Positions 19,164 to 27,913 of a DNA stretch of 64,000 nt are shown here, one piece after another (the first letter of the stretch is position 1; every line of letters starts with the position of its first letter). The stretch is from Bog-756 sp963734435 (GTDB taxonomy: Bacteria; Actinomycetota; Acidimicrobiia; Acidimicrobiales; RAAP-2), in contig CAVTHA010000007.1 in the NCBI GenBank assembly GCA_963734435.1, positions 62,001 through 126,000 of the forward strand, written 5' to 3'. Below the pieces are notes generated by a model. It made no database searches, was not told the DNA's origin, and saw only the letters and a program-made list of their open reading frames with translations. The translations under genes and the position numbers were made by a program.

Positions 19164-19268
19164 AGTGGAGGTAATGACAGTATGTACGAACCGCTCAGGA
19201 CCCCTCCCAAGGTGCTTGAGCTGGCATGACGCGATTCTGGAGGTCCGGTTCGAGTCCGCTTTGGCCAC
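19164..19268 (+). repeat. Dispersed 106-bp repeat, copy D
   Basis: Copy D, between the DHFR-like gene and the 3' end of an AKR gene. It begins AGTGGAGGTAATGACAG and ends with GGTTCGAGTCCGC, the best T-loop match in the family. The outer stem is TGGC/GCCA here. The surrounding gap 18911-19452 holds nothing else recognisable. Confidence 0.8.
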
Positions 19269-19452
19269 TGCGCCCGATAACGCGACCAGACGCAGCCAAT
19301 CTCGCTTTCTGCTTGCAGCATTTCGACGACGAGGGCGAGCACAACACCGTCGATCGGTCGCGTTCGAGGTTTCCACCCGCCGGAATTTGGTGCGTCGCTC
19401 TGGGCGCCGTCAGTGGCGCACGCGCCGTGGTCGAGTGCTCCAGGTCCCCCGG

Positions 19453-20277
19453 CTACGCACTCAATGCCGCCCTGGTGATCGCGTGTATCTCGTCTTGGTC
19501 GAGTCGAAGCGCGGGCGCTGCGAGGTTGTCTTCGAGGTGAGCAGGTATTGAGGCGCCGGGGATCGCCAGTGTGTCGGGAGATACTGCGAGCAGCCAGGCG
19601 AGCGCGATCTGATTGGTGTTTGCGCCGTGCCGGGAGGCGGCTGCCATGAGGACCTGCCGGCGTGTCGGGTCGTCCCAGGCCCGGAGGGGGCGATAGGGGA
19701 CGAATCCAATCTTATGCCGCTCGCACTCGATGAGCATGTTGTGCCAGTTGCCGTTGGTGAGGTCCAGGCGGTTCTGCACGGTTGCTATGTCGGTGACGGT
19801 TCGGGCGACGGCGAGCTGTTCGGGTGTGACGTTGGAGACGCCGATGCACCGGATCTGTCCTTCGCTTCGGAGGGCGTCGAGTGCACCGATCGACTCTGCG
19901 TAGGGGACGGATGGGTCGGGTGTGTGGAACTGGTAGAGATCGATGCGATCGAGTCGAAGCCGGCGAAGAGACACCTCGCAGGCGGATCGAAGGTGGTCGG
20001 GGCGGCCGTTGGGCATCCAGCCGATCAGCTCTCCTGTGGCTGACTCGCTGCTGGGGCCTGTGCGTTCGTAGCCGCCTTTGGTAGCGATGAGGAGGCCGTC
20101 GTAGGGAAAGAGAGCTTCTGCGATGAGCTCCTCTGACACGCCGGGGCCGTAGGAGTCTGCCGTGTCGATGAGTTGGACGCCCAGATCGACGGCTCGGCGT
20201 AGAAGCGCTCGCGCGCTGACCTCGGCATCGCCTGGGTCGAAGAGGCTGACATTGCGCGGCTCAAACTGTCCGCCCAT
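19453..20277 (-). CDS. Aldo/keto reductase, probably N-terminally truncated
   Basis: A 274-residue protein. LGVQLIDTADSYGPGVSEELI carries the catalytic Asp and Tyr, IATKGG the Lys, and LYQFHTPD the active-site His of the AKR superfamily. The C-terminal NADPH-binding region is present (IALAWLLAVSPDTLAIPGAS and HLEDNLAA). The usual first beta-strand with an LGxGxM motif (about 15-20 residues) is missing before the ATG. A LysR-like remnant, also lacking its start, lies immediately upstream on the other strand, suggesting a deletion through the shared promoter region. Confidence 0.85.
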   Translation of the reverse strand: MGGQFEPRNVSLFDPGDAEVSARALLRRAVDLGVQLIDTADSYGPGVSEELIAEALFPYDGLLIATKGGYERTGPSSESATGELIGWMPNGRPDHLRSACEVSLRRLRLDRIDLYQFHTPDPSVPYAESIGALDALRSEGQIRCIGVSNVTPEQLAVARTVTDIATVQNRLDLTNGNWHNMLIECERHKIGFVPYRPLRAWDDPTRRQVLMAAASRHGANTNQIALAWLLAVSPDTLAIPGASIPAHLEDNLAAPALRLDQDEIHAITRAALSA

Positions 20278-20282
20278 CCTTT

Positions 20283-20792
20283 GTGGTGTGGTGCGAGAGT
20301 CTACAAGCCGTCATGCCACGCGCCCATGAGTCAACTCGTCACGAGAGCGTGCCGGCCGCCGATATCACGGTGCTCATCGACGTCGACGAAGCATCGTGGA
20401 GCTCATGGAACCGCTACGCCTCTGCCTTCGCCGCGGCGAACCACGCGTCTGTCACCAAGATCAACGACGGAGGTATTGCCGGGCCAGCATTCATCGATCA
20501 CGTAGTCCGTTTGGGGCGGCCAATGCTCGAGTCGCCAAAGCGCCACGCGGTGCCGATGCCGCCGACCTTGACCCGTCGCCCGGTCCGACCGCCGGTGTCC
20601 CTCTGGGGCTGGGCGCTCCTTCATCGCGCTGATGACGCCCGGCCGGTAGTTGGTCCCGCCACCCAGATCTTGACGGACCTCGCCTCGACTTGTGGCTGGC
20701 GAACACTTCCCGCTGAACCACACTGGCCGCCGAGCAAAGACGACAGGGTCGACTCGAGCCCAACCGGGCCTGGCCCAAACCGGCCGGATTAG
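20283..20792 (+). pseudogene. Probable remnant of a LysR-type regulator (effector domain only)
   Basis: The frame includes VPAADITVLIDVDEASWSSW, GPAFIDHVVRLGRPML and PPVSLWGWALLHRADDARPV, which resemble the C-terminal substrate-binding half of LysR regulators that adjoin oxidoreductase genes. No helix-turn-helix domain precedes it; the frame begins 5 bp from the truncated AKR start. The identification rests on pattern only and could be another small ligand-binding fragment. Confidence 0.45.
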
Positions 20793-21000
20793 GGTCCGGC
20801 AAGTCACGATGCGGAGCGTTCACTACATATGAGAATCGCTCGAGGTTCGCTTGCCCCTCGACACCACACCAGCTATGGAACCTAGGAATGAAGCGCAGGA
20901 GTGAGATGGACCCAGGTGGAGCCCCGGGATCTCGAAGAACAGTTCGTCTGTGAAGTTATTGTGAGCAACGTACAGAGCACGCCCGACGGAAGGGAGCTTA

Positions 21001-21945
21001 ATGCGCGCGGTCACGGTCACTGAATATGGAGCCACTCCTGCCATCGCGGAGGTCCCGACGCCGGAGCCGGGACCGGAGCAGGTCCTGATCAAGCTGCGGG
21101 CCGCGGGCATCAACCCCATGGATCGCACGCTCGCCTCCGGCGCGTGGAAACCAATGCCAGCTACTTTCCCGATGGTGCTCGGTGCCGATGGCGCCGGGGT
21201 GGTCGAGCAGCTTGGCGAGGGCGCGTCGAGATTTTCCCTCGGCGACGATCTGTTCGGCCAGCTGTTGATCGCCCCGCTTGGCTCGGCGGGAACGTACGCC
21301 GAGTATGTGGCAGTAAGCGAGGACGCACCGCTGGCGCGAGTTCCCAGTGGACTCGATGACATTGTGGCGGCGGCGCTCCCGACGGTGGGTAGCACCGGGC
21401 TCGCGTTGGTGGACTTGCTCGAGCCGCTCGCCGACAAGACAGTGCTGATCGTGGGTGCGGGCGGCGGTGTCGGCTCGTTCGCCGCCCAGTTCGCCGCGAA
21501 CGCAGGGGGACACGTCATCGCAAACGTGCGCGCACGCGATGCTGAGCGGATGCGTGCATACGGCGCGACCGAAACGATCGATCACACAGCGGTCGCGCTG
21601 CCAGACGCGGTCCGACAAGCACACCCGGACGGCATTGATGTCCTCATCGACCTAGTGGACGACGCCGCCGGCTTTGCCTCGCTTGCCTCGCTGGTGAGAC
21701 CAGGAGGAACGGCAGTGACGACTCAATACGTCGCCGATGAAGACGCCCTCCGTGCGACTGGGATTACCGGGATCAACTTCGCCTTACAGATGTCCAGCGA
21801 GCTCCTCCAGCGGGTGGCAGAAGCCGTCGCTGACGGACGCATCGTCGCCCCGCCAATCACTCGTATACCCCTTGAAGAGGCGCCTGCTGCTCTTGACCCG
21901 GCGCGGGCCCAACCCGCCAGCGGCAAGACCGTGATCACGTTATAA
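21001..21945 (+). CDS. NADP-dependent quinone oxidoreductase-like (zinc-free MDR) protein
   Basis: A 314-residue medium-chain dehydrogenase/reductase. The GroES-like N-terminal domain has GPEQVLIKLRAAGINPMDR and a PMVLGADGAGVVEQLG segment. The cofactor domain has VLIVGAGGGVGSFAAQFA (GxGxxG). Zinc-ligand cysteines are absent, as in the quinone oxidoreductase subfamily. A good GGAAGGGAG sequence lies 7 nt before the ATG. It probably reduces quinones or enones with NADPH; the substrate is unknown. Confidence 0.9.
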   Translation: MRAVTVTEYGATPAIAEVPTPEPGPEQVLIKLRAAGINPMDRTLASGAWKPMPATFPMVLGADGAGVVEQLGEGASRFSLGDDLFGQLLIAPLGSAGTYAEYVAVSEDAPLARVPSGLDDIVAAALPTVGSTGLALVDLLEPLADKTVLIVGAGGGVGSFAAQFAANAGGHVIANVRARDAERMRAYGATETIDHTAVALPDAVRQAHPDGIDVLIDLVDDAAGFASLASLVRPGGTAVTTQYVADEDALRATGITGINFALQMSSELLQRVAEAVADGRIVAPPITRIPLEEAPAALDPARAQPASGKTVITL

Positions 21946-22045
21946 GCCGTCGATCCGATAGCTGAGTCCACCCGGCGGGCACTCCTCGGCCCGACTGCGA
22001 TTCGCGCGCGCCGCGAGTACGTCGCCGCTCGCGGAAAAGCATTTC

Positions 22046-22070
22046 ATGGAGGTGAAGAGACTCGAACCCT
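22046..22070 (-). other. tRNA/tmRNA 3'-end-like fragment
   Basis: On the minus strand GAGGGTTCGAGTCTCTTCACCTCCA forms a complete T-arm (GAGGG/CTCTT with a TTCGAGT loop) followed by a 7-nt acceptor strand and discriminator A. No matching 5' half (GGAGGTG...) with D- and anticodon arms is found, so it is a fragment, as left by integrases that use tRNA 3' ends. Confidence 0.4.
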
Positions 22071-22479
22071 CTGCCTCCACATTGCGAATTCGGATCGACC
22101 TATGTTTCGACCTGGGCATTTACGAGTAATCCCAGCAACACCGCCAGTTCGGGGAACCGCTAGTTACCCCTATTGACCTCGAATCGCTGCCCTTTCGCCC
22201 ACAGATCGCGCACGAAGCCCTTCGAATCCTCGGCAAGCCGAACTCGCCTTCTTGTGGGAAAGTCGCCCGAAGGCCCATCAACCGGAGCGGGAAGGTCTCT
22301 CTCCTAACAGTCCAGATGAGATGGGCCAGATGACATTCTCGGCACCCACGGGAATGGTCAGTAGTCGACCGCGCGACGTCGCGACGCGGACGCGAATTTT
22401 CAGGTGCCCTCGATGGCGGAGACTCGCCGAGAGACCAGCGACCGTCAAACCGACTCCCCCAGCCTCTTCGGCATCCGGC

Positions 22480-22521
22480 GAAGCCGAGGCCGCTAGAGGT
22501 GAAGCCGAGGCCGCTAGAGGT
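22480..22521. repeat. Tandem duplication, 2 x 21 bp
   Basis: The unit GAAGCCGAGGCCGCTAGAGGT occurs twice with no mismatch. No function is visible. Confidence 0.8.
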
Positions 22522-22742
22522 TTGGACCGACCCAGTAAGGGCAACAAGTACGCGCGATGAAGAGCGCGTCGCCGCCCATACATTCGTGGCCCACGGTCAC
22601 GTTGCGTGTTGGAGCCACCACGCGATGCCATATCAGGATTCAGCACAACACTCTGACGAGCGCGCCGACGACCGAGCGTGGTAGAAGTACACACGGGTAC
22701 CGACGGACCACGGTGGGAACTGCAAAACCCGAGGGGATACGC

Positions 22743-24026
22743 ATGAAAACGTCTCTGTTCGCGAAACTGGCACTGGGAATGGGCGGTGTGCTGCTCGTCC
22801 TCACCGTGGCACCGGCCACGGCAGCTTCCGCTGCTCCACCCGCCAATGTGCCATGTTCCGGTCCCGGAGGAGGCGCAGCCGGACTGATCGCCGCCCTCAC
22901 CGCGGCCAACACTGGTGGCGGGACCATCAACCTTGCCCCCGGCTGCACCTATAGCCTCACGTCTGCCAACAACACCGCACCCATGTCCGGTCCGAACGGT
23001 CTGCCCGTGGTGACCAACACGATCAGAGTCAACGGCAATCACACCACCATCGCCGCGAACAACACGACCTTCCGCATCTTCCAGGTCAACGGACCGACCG
23101 GCAACCTCACCCTTCAAGGTCTGACGCTCACCGGGGGAAGGAGCGTTTTCGGTGGTGCCCTCTTGAACGATGAAGGCGCAGTGACCCTCAACGTCAGCCG
23201 CGTGACAGGCGACACCGCCGCCATGGGGGGAGGCGGCATCGCCAGTGGCATTGTCAATCCGATGGACCTCGGTCCGATTGGCACGCTCACCCTCAACGCG
23301 TCGCAGGTGACCAACAACGTCTCCCAGAGTGGAGGCGGTGGTGGCGTCCTCAACCACGCTGGGACACTCACTGCCAACTTCAGTGAAGTCAGCAACAACA
23401 CCTCTGGAGGCGGTGGCGGCGGGATTGCCAGCGGCAACGCCAAGGGCGGCGCTCCCGGGACAGGAACCAGCAACCTAAGGCTCTTCTTCACCTCGGTGGA
23501 TCACAACACGTCCAATGGTGGCCCGATGGCCGGTGCCGGTGGCATCGCCAATGGCGGCACAGCGAGCATTGTCCTCAGCGAGGTCAACAGCAACTCGGCA
23601 CCCGGCTCTTCCGGCGGAGGAATCCTCAACCACGGGACCATGACCATCGGTCTGAGCCAAGTGAACAACAACACGGCTCCCAGTGACAGCTCTGGCAACA
23701 GCGGCCTCGGTGGCGGCATTGCCAACGAGGACTTCGGATTCCCAGACGGTGGAGTTCTGACCGTCAATCTGAGCCAGATCAACAACAACTCGGCTTCAGG
23801 ACTCGGTGGCGGACTGGCCGAAGAGGGCTTCGATTCCAGTGGAAACCTCATTGCGGGTAACACCCTGGCACTCAACTTCAGTCTGGTGGCGGGCAATACC
23901 GCCTCTGGTGGCGGGGGCATCTACGCCGTTACTGGCAGTCCGGTGACCCTCAAACTCTCCTTCGTCATCAGGAACAACCCTGACAACTGCGAACCCCTCG
24001 GTTCAATCTCGGGCTGCTTCCACTGA
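22743..24026 (+). CDS. Secreted right-handed beta-helix repeat protein
   Basis: A 427-residue protein with a clear signal peptide (KTSLFAKLALGMGGVLLVL then an AxA-type site near residue 30). The mature part is a series of about 25-residue Gly/Asn/Ser-rich repeats such as GGGILNHGTMTIGLSQVNNN and GGGIASGN, typical of parallel beta-helix/polymorphic-repeat surface proteins. The C-terminus carries Cys residues (NCEPLGSISGC). No catalytic acidic triad of polysaccharide lyases is obvious, so adhesion or glycan binding is possible. GAGGGG precedes the ATG by 8 nt. Confidence 0.85.
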   Translation: MKTSLFAKLALGMGGVLLVLTVAPATAASAAPPANVPCSGPGGGAAGLIAALTAANTGGGTINLAPGCTYSLTSANNTAPMSGPNGLPVVTNTIRVNGNHTTIAANNTTFRIFQVNGPTGNLTLQGLTLTGGRSVFGGALLNDEGAVTLNVSRVTGDTAAMGGGGIASGIVNPMDLGPIGTLTLNASQVTNNVSQSGGGGGVLNHAGTLTANFSEVSNNTSGGGGGGIASGNAKGGAPGTGTSNLRLFFTSVDHNTSNGGPMAGAGGIANGGTASIVLSEVNSNSAPGSSGGGILNHGTMTIGLSQVNNNTAPSDSSGNSGLGGGIANEDFGFPDGGVLTVNLSQINNNSASGLGGGLAEEGFDSSGNLIAGNTLALNFSLVAGNTASGGGGIYAVTGSPVTLKLSFVIRNNPDNCEPLGSISGCFH

Positions 24027-24407
24027 ATGGGGTGATGCACTTACCGGGTGCTTGGGCGGCGTGGCGCCGAGTATGGCCGGGACGCCAAGTGCCGTTAGGC
24101 CCTGTGGGCGCCCGATATTTCGTCCGCCGAGTCATGCCACCATCCGATATACATGAATGAGGCCACCGAGACCCGTCAGTAACCATGGACGAAAGCCCTC
24201 GTATTTGGCTTGGATGACTTTCCGTCGCCCACAGGTAACACCTGGTCAGGCGCGCTTCGATGACGTTTTCAGCACCTACAGGCACCTACCTACTCAATGT
24301 CGGCCGCTTTGTGACAATTCCCGAGAACTCTGGGCGGTCATCTGGGTCCTTTGACCTTCTGGTTCGGCCCCGAAGGAGGATGTGACTTCAACGGTCCGAG
24401 TTGCATG
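24027..24407. other. Intergenic stretch, no gene recognised
   Basis: About 380 bp between convergent genes. It holds the second GATGACGTTTTCAGCACCTACAGG segment (24260-24283). A GGGTCCTTTGACCT 14-mer at 24344-24357 resembles the DosR-like box but has no start codon nearby. Confidence 0.5.
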
Positions 24408-24818
24408 TCAGGTAGACAGCCGGGCCTCTGTTCTGATCGGTTCGAACAGCTCGATGGGGTTGCCGGACGGATCTTCCATCATGATCTGCTTGCCACCGAC
24501 GCCCGTGACGATCTCGTTGCGAAAGTTGACTCCCTCCTTACGTAGCGTCTCGATAGTGCCGTCGAGATCGGCGACTTCGATCATGAAGCGGTTCCAACCT
24601 CCGGGTTCTTGCTTCGTGCCATCGAGCATGGGCCGCGATCCACCCCCACGGTGGTCGGGCCCGATGGGAGAAACGAGCGCTAGGCACAGGTCGCCACGCG
24701 ACAACATGGCAAAGGCCGGATCGCGGTGCATGTCTTCATGAAAGCCCAGGTACTGGCAGTAGAAGGGGATGGCCGCATCGACGTCGTTGACGATGTAGCG
24801 GACGCTGACGGTGCTCAT
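24408..24818 (-). CDS. VOC-superfamily (glyoxalase-like) protein
   Basis: A 136-residue single-VOC protein starting at an ATG 6 nt after GAGGAGG. It shows the beta-alpha-beta-beta-beta plan: VRYIVNDVDAAIPFYCQYLGF, PGGWNRFMIEVADLD and MMEDPSGNPIELFEP. The terminal Glu in ELFEP is a usual metal ligand. VOC proteins include dioxygenases, lyases and resistance proteins, and the activity is not predictable. It lies 28 bp downstream of another VOC gene, likely in the same operon. Confidence 0.88.
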   Translation of the reverse strand: MSTVSVRYIVNDVDAAIPFYCQYLGFHEDMHRDPAFAMLSRGDLCLALVSPIGPDHRGGGSRPMLDGTKQEPGGWNRFMIEVADLDGTIETLRKEGVNFRNEIVTGVGGKQIMMEDPSGNPIELFEPIRTEARLST

Positions 24819-24846
24819 AGATGCCTCCTCTAGTCGGGTCTGACGG

Positions 24847-25368
24847 TCATGACGCTGGGTCTCGCGGACGCTCGTGGTAGCCGACGATTGGCTCAAACAG
24901 CTCGACCACGTTGCCCGAAGGATCTTCGAGCAGGATCTGGCGCACTCCGACGCTGGTGACGACGTCGGTCCGAAAACGAGCATGATCCTCTCGCAGGGCC
25001 TCGACGGCGCCGGCAAGATCATCGACCTGCAACGCCATCCGGTTCCACCCTCCGGGCTCGGGCAACGTGCCGTCAGGCAAGGCATGGGCGCCGCCTGGCA
25101 CGCTGAGGAGAAGCCGGAGATCACCCCGGTAGAGCATGGCGAACATCGGTGACGGGCGCAGCTCTTCTTCGAAGTCGAGAACGCCGCAGTAGAACGCAAC
25201 TGCGGCCTCGAGATCGTCAACGAAATAGCGCATGGTCGGTGTCGCACGGGGCGCTACAACCAGCTGTTGGCGGTCCTCGATCCGGTCCAGGAGCGCCTCC
25301 GCGAACTCTGGTCGCGGTTGAATCGGGACGATTGCTAGATGCAGCGCATCAAGCGGATCAGGCGTCAT
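24847..25368 (-). CDS. VOC-superfamily protein coupled to an ECF sigma factor
   Basis: A 173-residue protein. An N-terminal extension (about 45 residues, PDPLDALHLAIVPIQPRPEF) precedes a VOC domain (MRYFVDDLEAAVAFYCGVLDF ... PGGWNRMALQVDDLAGAV ... LLEDPSGNVVELFEP). The ATG at 25368 lies inside the 3' end of the sigma-factor gene (11-bp overlap), so translation is coupled. The extension is rich in hydrophobic and acidic residues and could contact the sigma factor; this is speculative. Confidence 0.85.
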   Translation of the reverse strand: MTPDPLDALHLAIVPIQPRPEFAEALLDRIEDRQQLVVAPRATPTMRYFVDDLEAAVAFYCGVLDFEEELRPSPMFAMLYRGDLRLLLSVPGGAHALPDGTLPEPGGWNRMALQVDDLAGAVEALREDHARFRTDVVTSVGVRQILLEDPSGNVVELFEPIVGYHERPRDPAS

Positions 25369-25879
25369 TGCTCTCCTCCTCTCGGTAGATGCGACGCAGT
25401 GCGCCCCGAGCGTGGGCCAAGAGGGTTTCGGTGGCGTGCACGCTACGATCCAGGTGTTCAGCCACCTCTGGCACACCGAGTCCGTCGAGATAGCGCAGGG
25501 TGAGTGCGGCCCGTTGGTGCGCCGACAGGCGGGCCAAGGCGGAATGAACCACAGCCATGTCGAGGTACTCCTCCCAAGGGTCGTCGAGGCCGTCGGTCAT
25601 GTGCTCAGCTACGGCAAGGTTGCGCTGGTCCCGGGCAGTCCGGCGCCAATGGTCGACTAACTTGTGGCGCGCCACCCCCACCAGCAACGCCACGCTGACC
25701 TCCGGCCCGTTGTCCTGTCTTCTGGCCGTTACGGCCGCCATGACTGTCTCGGAGGTCAGATCTTCGGCCACCGCTGCGTTCCCACAGCGTGGCAAGAGAT
25801 AGCCATAGACCTGGGGCAACGCTCGTCGGTAGCTCGCCACCACCGGATCGACTTCGAAGGGCTCTTCAAGGGTGCCCAC
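25358..25879 (-). CDS. ECF-type sigma-70 family RNA polymerase sigma factor
   Basis: A 173-residue protein with sigma region 2 (LPQVYGYLLPRCGNAAVAEDLTSETVM, with a VARHKLVDHWRR stretch) and region 4 (LSAHQRAALTLRYLDGLGVPEVAEHLDRS ... TETLLAHARGALRR, the helix-turn-helix). No transmembrane anti-sigma gene is adjacent; instead it overlaps a VOC gene. A similar sigma/VOC linkage suggests sensing of a small molecule rather than envelope stress, which is inference. Confidence 0.9.
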   Translation of the reverse strand: MGTLEEPFEVDPVVASYRRALPQVYGYLLPRCGNAAVAEDLTSETVMAAVTARRQDNGPEVSVALLVGVARHKLVDHWRRTARDQRNLAVAEHMTDGLDDPWEEYLDMAVVHSALARLSAHQRAALTLRYLDGLGVPEVAEHLDRSVHATETLLAHARGALRRIYREEESNDA

Positions 25880-25957
25880 ATCACATCATCGTTCGACGAG
25901 TACAGATTCCGAACATCGTCGGCACAATTTCGCCCGAATCTGACTCCACTGGTGTCG

Positions 25958-26168
25958 TCAAGCAGGAACCCCGGCAAGACCCACGACGACGCCGACTGCA
26001 CCGGCAATGAGCAATGCACTCACGACACCCCGCCTGACTACGAAGAGCAGACGAGTGCCCCGGCAAAGATCGGGATCTGCCACAGGTGTTGGAATGAGAG
26101 GCCAAGAGCAATTGCCGATCCGGCAATGGCACCGATGACCGCCGGTCCCGCCCCGGTGAGAAAGGATT
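25958..26168 (-). pseudogene. Remnant of a chromate transporter (ChrA) C-terminus
   Basis: Minus-strand frames give FLTGAGPAVIGAIAGSAI, HLWQIPIFAGALV and then RRGVVSALLIAGAVGVVVGL. Together these match the last two helices of ChrA-type transporters, split by a frame change near 26045. No N-terminal half or second ChrA domain is present; the Rieske gene begins right next to it. Confidence 0.6.
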
Positions 26169-26169
26169 C

Positions 26170-26553
26170 CTAATCGACGGTGACGTAGACGTCGCCGTCG
26201 CGAACGGTCGCTGACAGCGTGTCCAGGCCGCGTGGCCTGCGGCCCAACCGGATCACCGACCGGGACCAGTTCGGCACCCGCCGTCCGGCGAAGCCGGTGA
26301 CCCAGTCGAGGTTCTCCCCGGTGCTGACGTTGAACCGCGAGTTGTGCCATGGGCACTGCACTACGCCATCCTCGTACCTCAACCCACCGGGACCGCGGGT
26401 GAGCGAGAAGCCCAGATGCGGGCATCGGTTGCGGGCAACGTGGACCTCGTTGGCCTTGCGCGCGACGATCAGCCGGTGTCCGTCGGCCTCGACCCCGGTC
26501 AGTGCGCCATCGGGGAAGTCGGAGAGCGATCCGACCCGGACCTCAGTAGCCAT
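26170..26553 (-). CDS. Rieske [2Fe-2S] ferredoxin-like protein
   Basis: A 127-residue soluble protein with both Rieske cluster motifs, CPHLG (residues about 44-48) and CPWHNSRF (about 67-74), which give the 2 Cys + 2 His ligands. There is no membrane anchor, so it is a soluble Rieske ferredoxin that could deliver electrons to an oxygenase, rather than the bc1 Rieske subunit. No oxygenase gene is adjacent; the ChrA remnant follows directly. Confidence 0.9.
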   Translation of the reverse strand: MATEVRVGSLSDFPDGALTGVEADGHRLIVARKANEVHVARNRCPHLGFSLTRGPGGLRYEDGVVQCPWHNSRFNVSTGENLDWVTGFAGRRVPNWSRSVIRLGRRPRGLDTLSATVRDGDVYVTVD

Positions 26554-27590
26554 TTTCCCTCTCTTGGGTCATTAACCCGGGCCGACGAAGCAGACACCTG
26601 ACATGGGGAAGGTGAGCTTGCCGGTTTCGCTGTGCACGGTCAAGGATGCGGAGGACTCGTTCACGTTCACGTCCTCGTGCTTCACTGCGGTGCAGCCTAG
26701 ACCCCACACCGTCGCCTGATTGCTTACCACCGCGTGCCCGAATATCGCATCTGCTTGCGGCCGATCGGTAGAAGACGCAAGGCTGAAGAGCGTGCCCCGA
26801 ACCCGAGCGTGAGCGAGTAGGCGAGGCAGAGCAGAGCCCTGCCGAATCCGGGCACAGGAGACGCTGTGCCCAGCGAACTTTGAGCCTCTCCGTATGGCCA
26901 TTGGTGTGCGAAGACCGTTACGCTCCTTACATCCCTGGAACCTTCTCGCTTGATGACGGGGATCGATGACCAGGCCGTGTCGATCACCGGCCGCAAAAAT
27001 AGGTAGTTGAGGACCGTATCGAGCCACGGGCATGGTCTCTGGTGCAGGCGAACGTGTGCGAGTACCGGCTCGCCCAGGCTCTCGCAGTGATGCCATCAGC
27101 GTTCGCCGGTGCGCTACTAGCTCATGGGGGGTGACGGCCTTCCAGGCGAGCCCTGGAAGCAGGTCACACATCGAGCTGAGATCGGGACCGTGGCCGGCGA
27201 GGAAGCGGCGGCAGGCCTCGTGAGTGGGCCGAGAACCACGCACTCGAGGACGGCGAACTCCCATTCCAGCAAATCGCCGGCGTGGGCGAAGCGCTCGAGG
27301 TGGGCGAAGATCGGTCCTTTGGAGACATCTTGGCGGCGAGGACTTCCTCCTGGGCGTCACCAGCTAGCTCGAGCGCCATCGCCTGGTACATGAACCGGGC
27401 TTCGACGCGATGAGCAGAAACCCGCTCGAGATGGGCGCGCCAACGAGACGGTGGACTCCTCGGCGGTGGTGGCCCCGCTGAGCGCAGTGTCGAGGTGGAC
27501 CAGCAAGCGCTCGAAGGTAGGTTTGAGCAACTCGGCGACCAGCCCGCGCACCCTGTCGAAGAGGTGGTAAACGTTGCAGTCGCAAGGACG
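26554..27590. other. Decayed region, minus-strand gene remnants
   Basis: About 1 kb without an intact gene. Minus-strand frames between about 27630 and 27030 can be joined across several indels into one helical protein (LLKPTFERLLVHLDTAL, FMYQAMALELAGDAQEEVLA and FAHLERFAHAGDLLEWEFAV). It resembles no family I can name. A separate short frame ends at 26572 with TGKLTFPMSGVCFVGPG. The region looks like genuine decay because several frames fail in succession. Confidence 0.4.
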
Positions 27591-27860
27591 GTTCCCGCAC
27601 TTCCTTGACGAAAAAGTCACAGGCCCCAGCATCCATGGCGCCTGGCTCTTGAGGCGTTCGTTCCACCTGGGGCTGGTGCGCCTTGGGCACGGAACGAGAC
27701 CGTGTGGCTACGAAGAATGGCCCAGAAGCTCGATGGAGCAAGCCCGATGCCCGTGGTTGACACCTCACCCTCGATTCGTCGATACCGCCAGGTCGGATTC
27801 TCTCTCCCCAGCGGGAGGACGATCTCAACAGTACCTGCGGGACCTCGGTCGCCCTGAACG
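27591..27860 (-). mobile_element. Transposase remnant (integrase-core type)
   Basis: The frames give GRENPTWRYRRIEGEVSTTG with APSSFWAILRSHT, then after an indel ACDFFV. This is the pre-catalytic and first-Asp region of rve-type transposases (family pattern HPTWGYRRI.GEL ... STVW.IL ... CDFF). The sequence diverges right after DFFV, so the catalytic domain is lost. Confidence 0.55.
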
Positions 27861-27913
27861 CTGAGGACCCCTCCTTCCGGCACGACCCCGGCGTACGATG
27901 CTCGACAACTGGC

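Larger units (their letters stand above)
21946..22742. other. Intergenic stretch with a tRNA-like end and small repeats
   Basis: About 800 bp with no supported gene. It contains a tRNA 3'-end-like fragment (22046-22070), a perfect 21-bp tandem duplication GAAGCCGAGGCCGCTAGAGGT (22480-22521), and a GATGACATTCTCGGCACCCACGG segment (22331-22353). The last resembles 24260-24282 on the other side of the beta-helix gene. Confidence 0.5.

Noticed and set aside
22278..23357. Long minus-strand open frame opposite the beta-helix gene
   Set aside because: It is a shadow of the repetitive, high-G+C beta-helix gene, which has a signal peptide and an RBS.
24344..24357. DosR-like box GGGTCCTTTGACCT
   Set aside because: It lies between two convergent genes with no start codon nearby, so it is likely a chance match.
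26572..27360. Minus-strand open frame of 262 codons
   Set aside because: It mixes pieces of different decayed sequences, and recognisable segments move to other frames, so it is not a single gene.
27839..27854. GGGACCTCGGTCGCCC upstream of the PNPOx gene at 27914
   Set aside because: It needs a 2-bp insertion relative to the 14-bp box, so it is not counted as a site.
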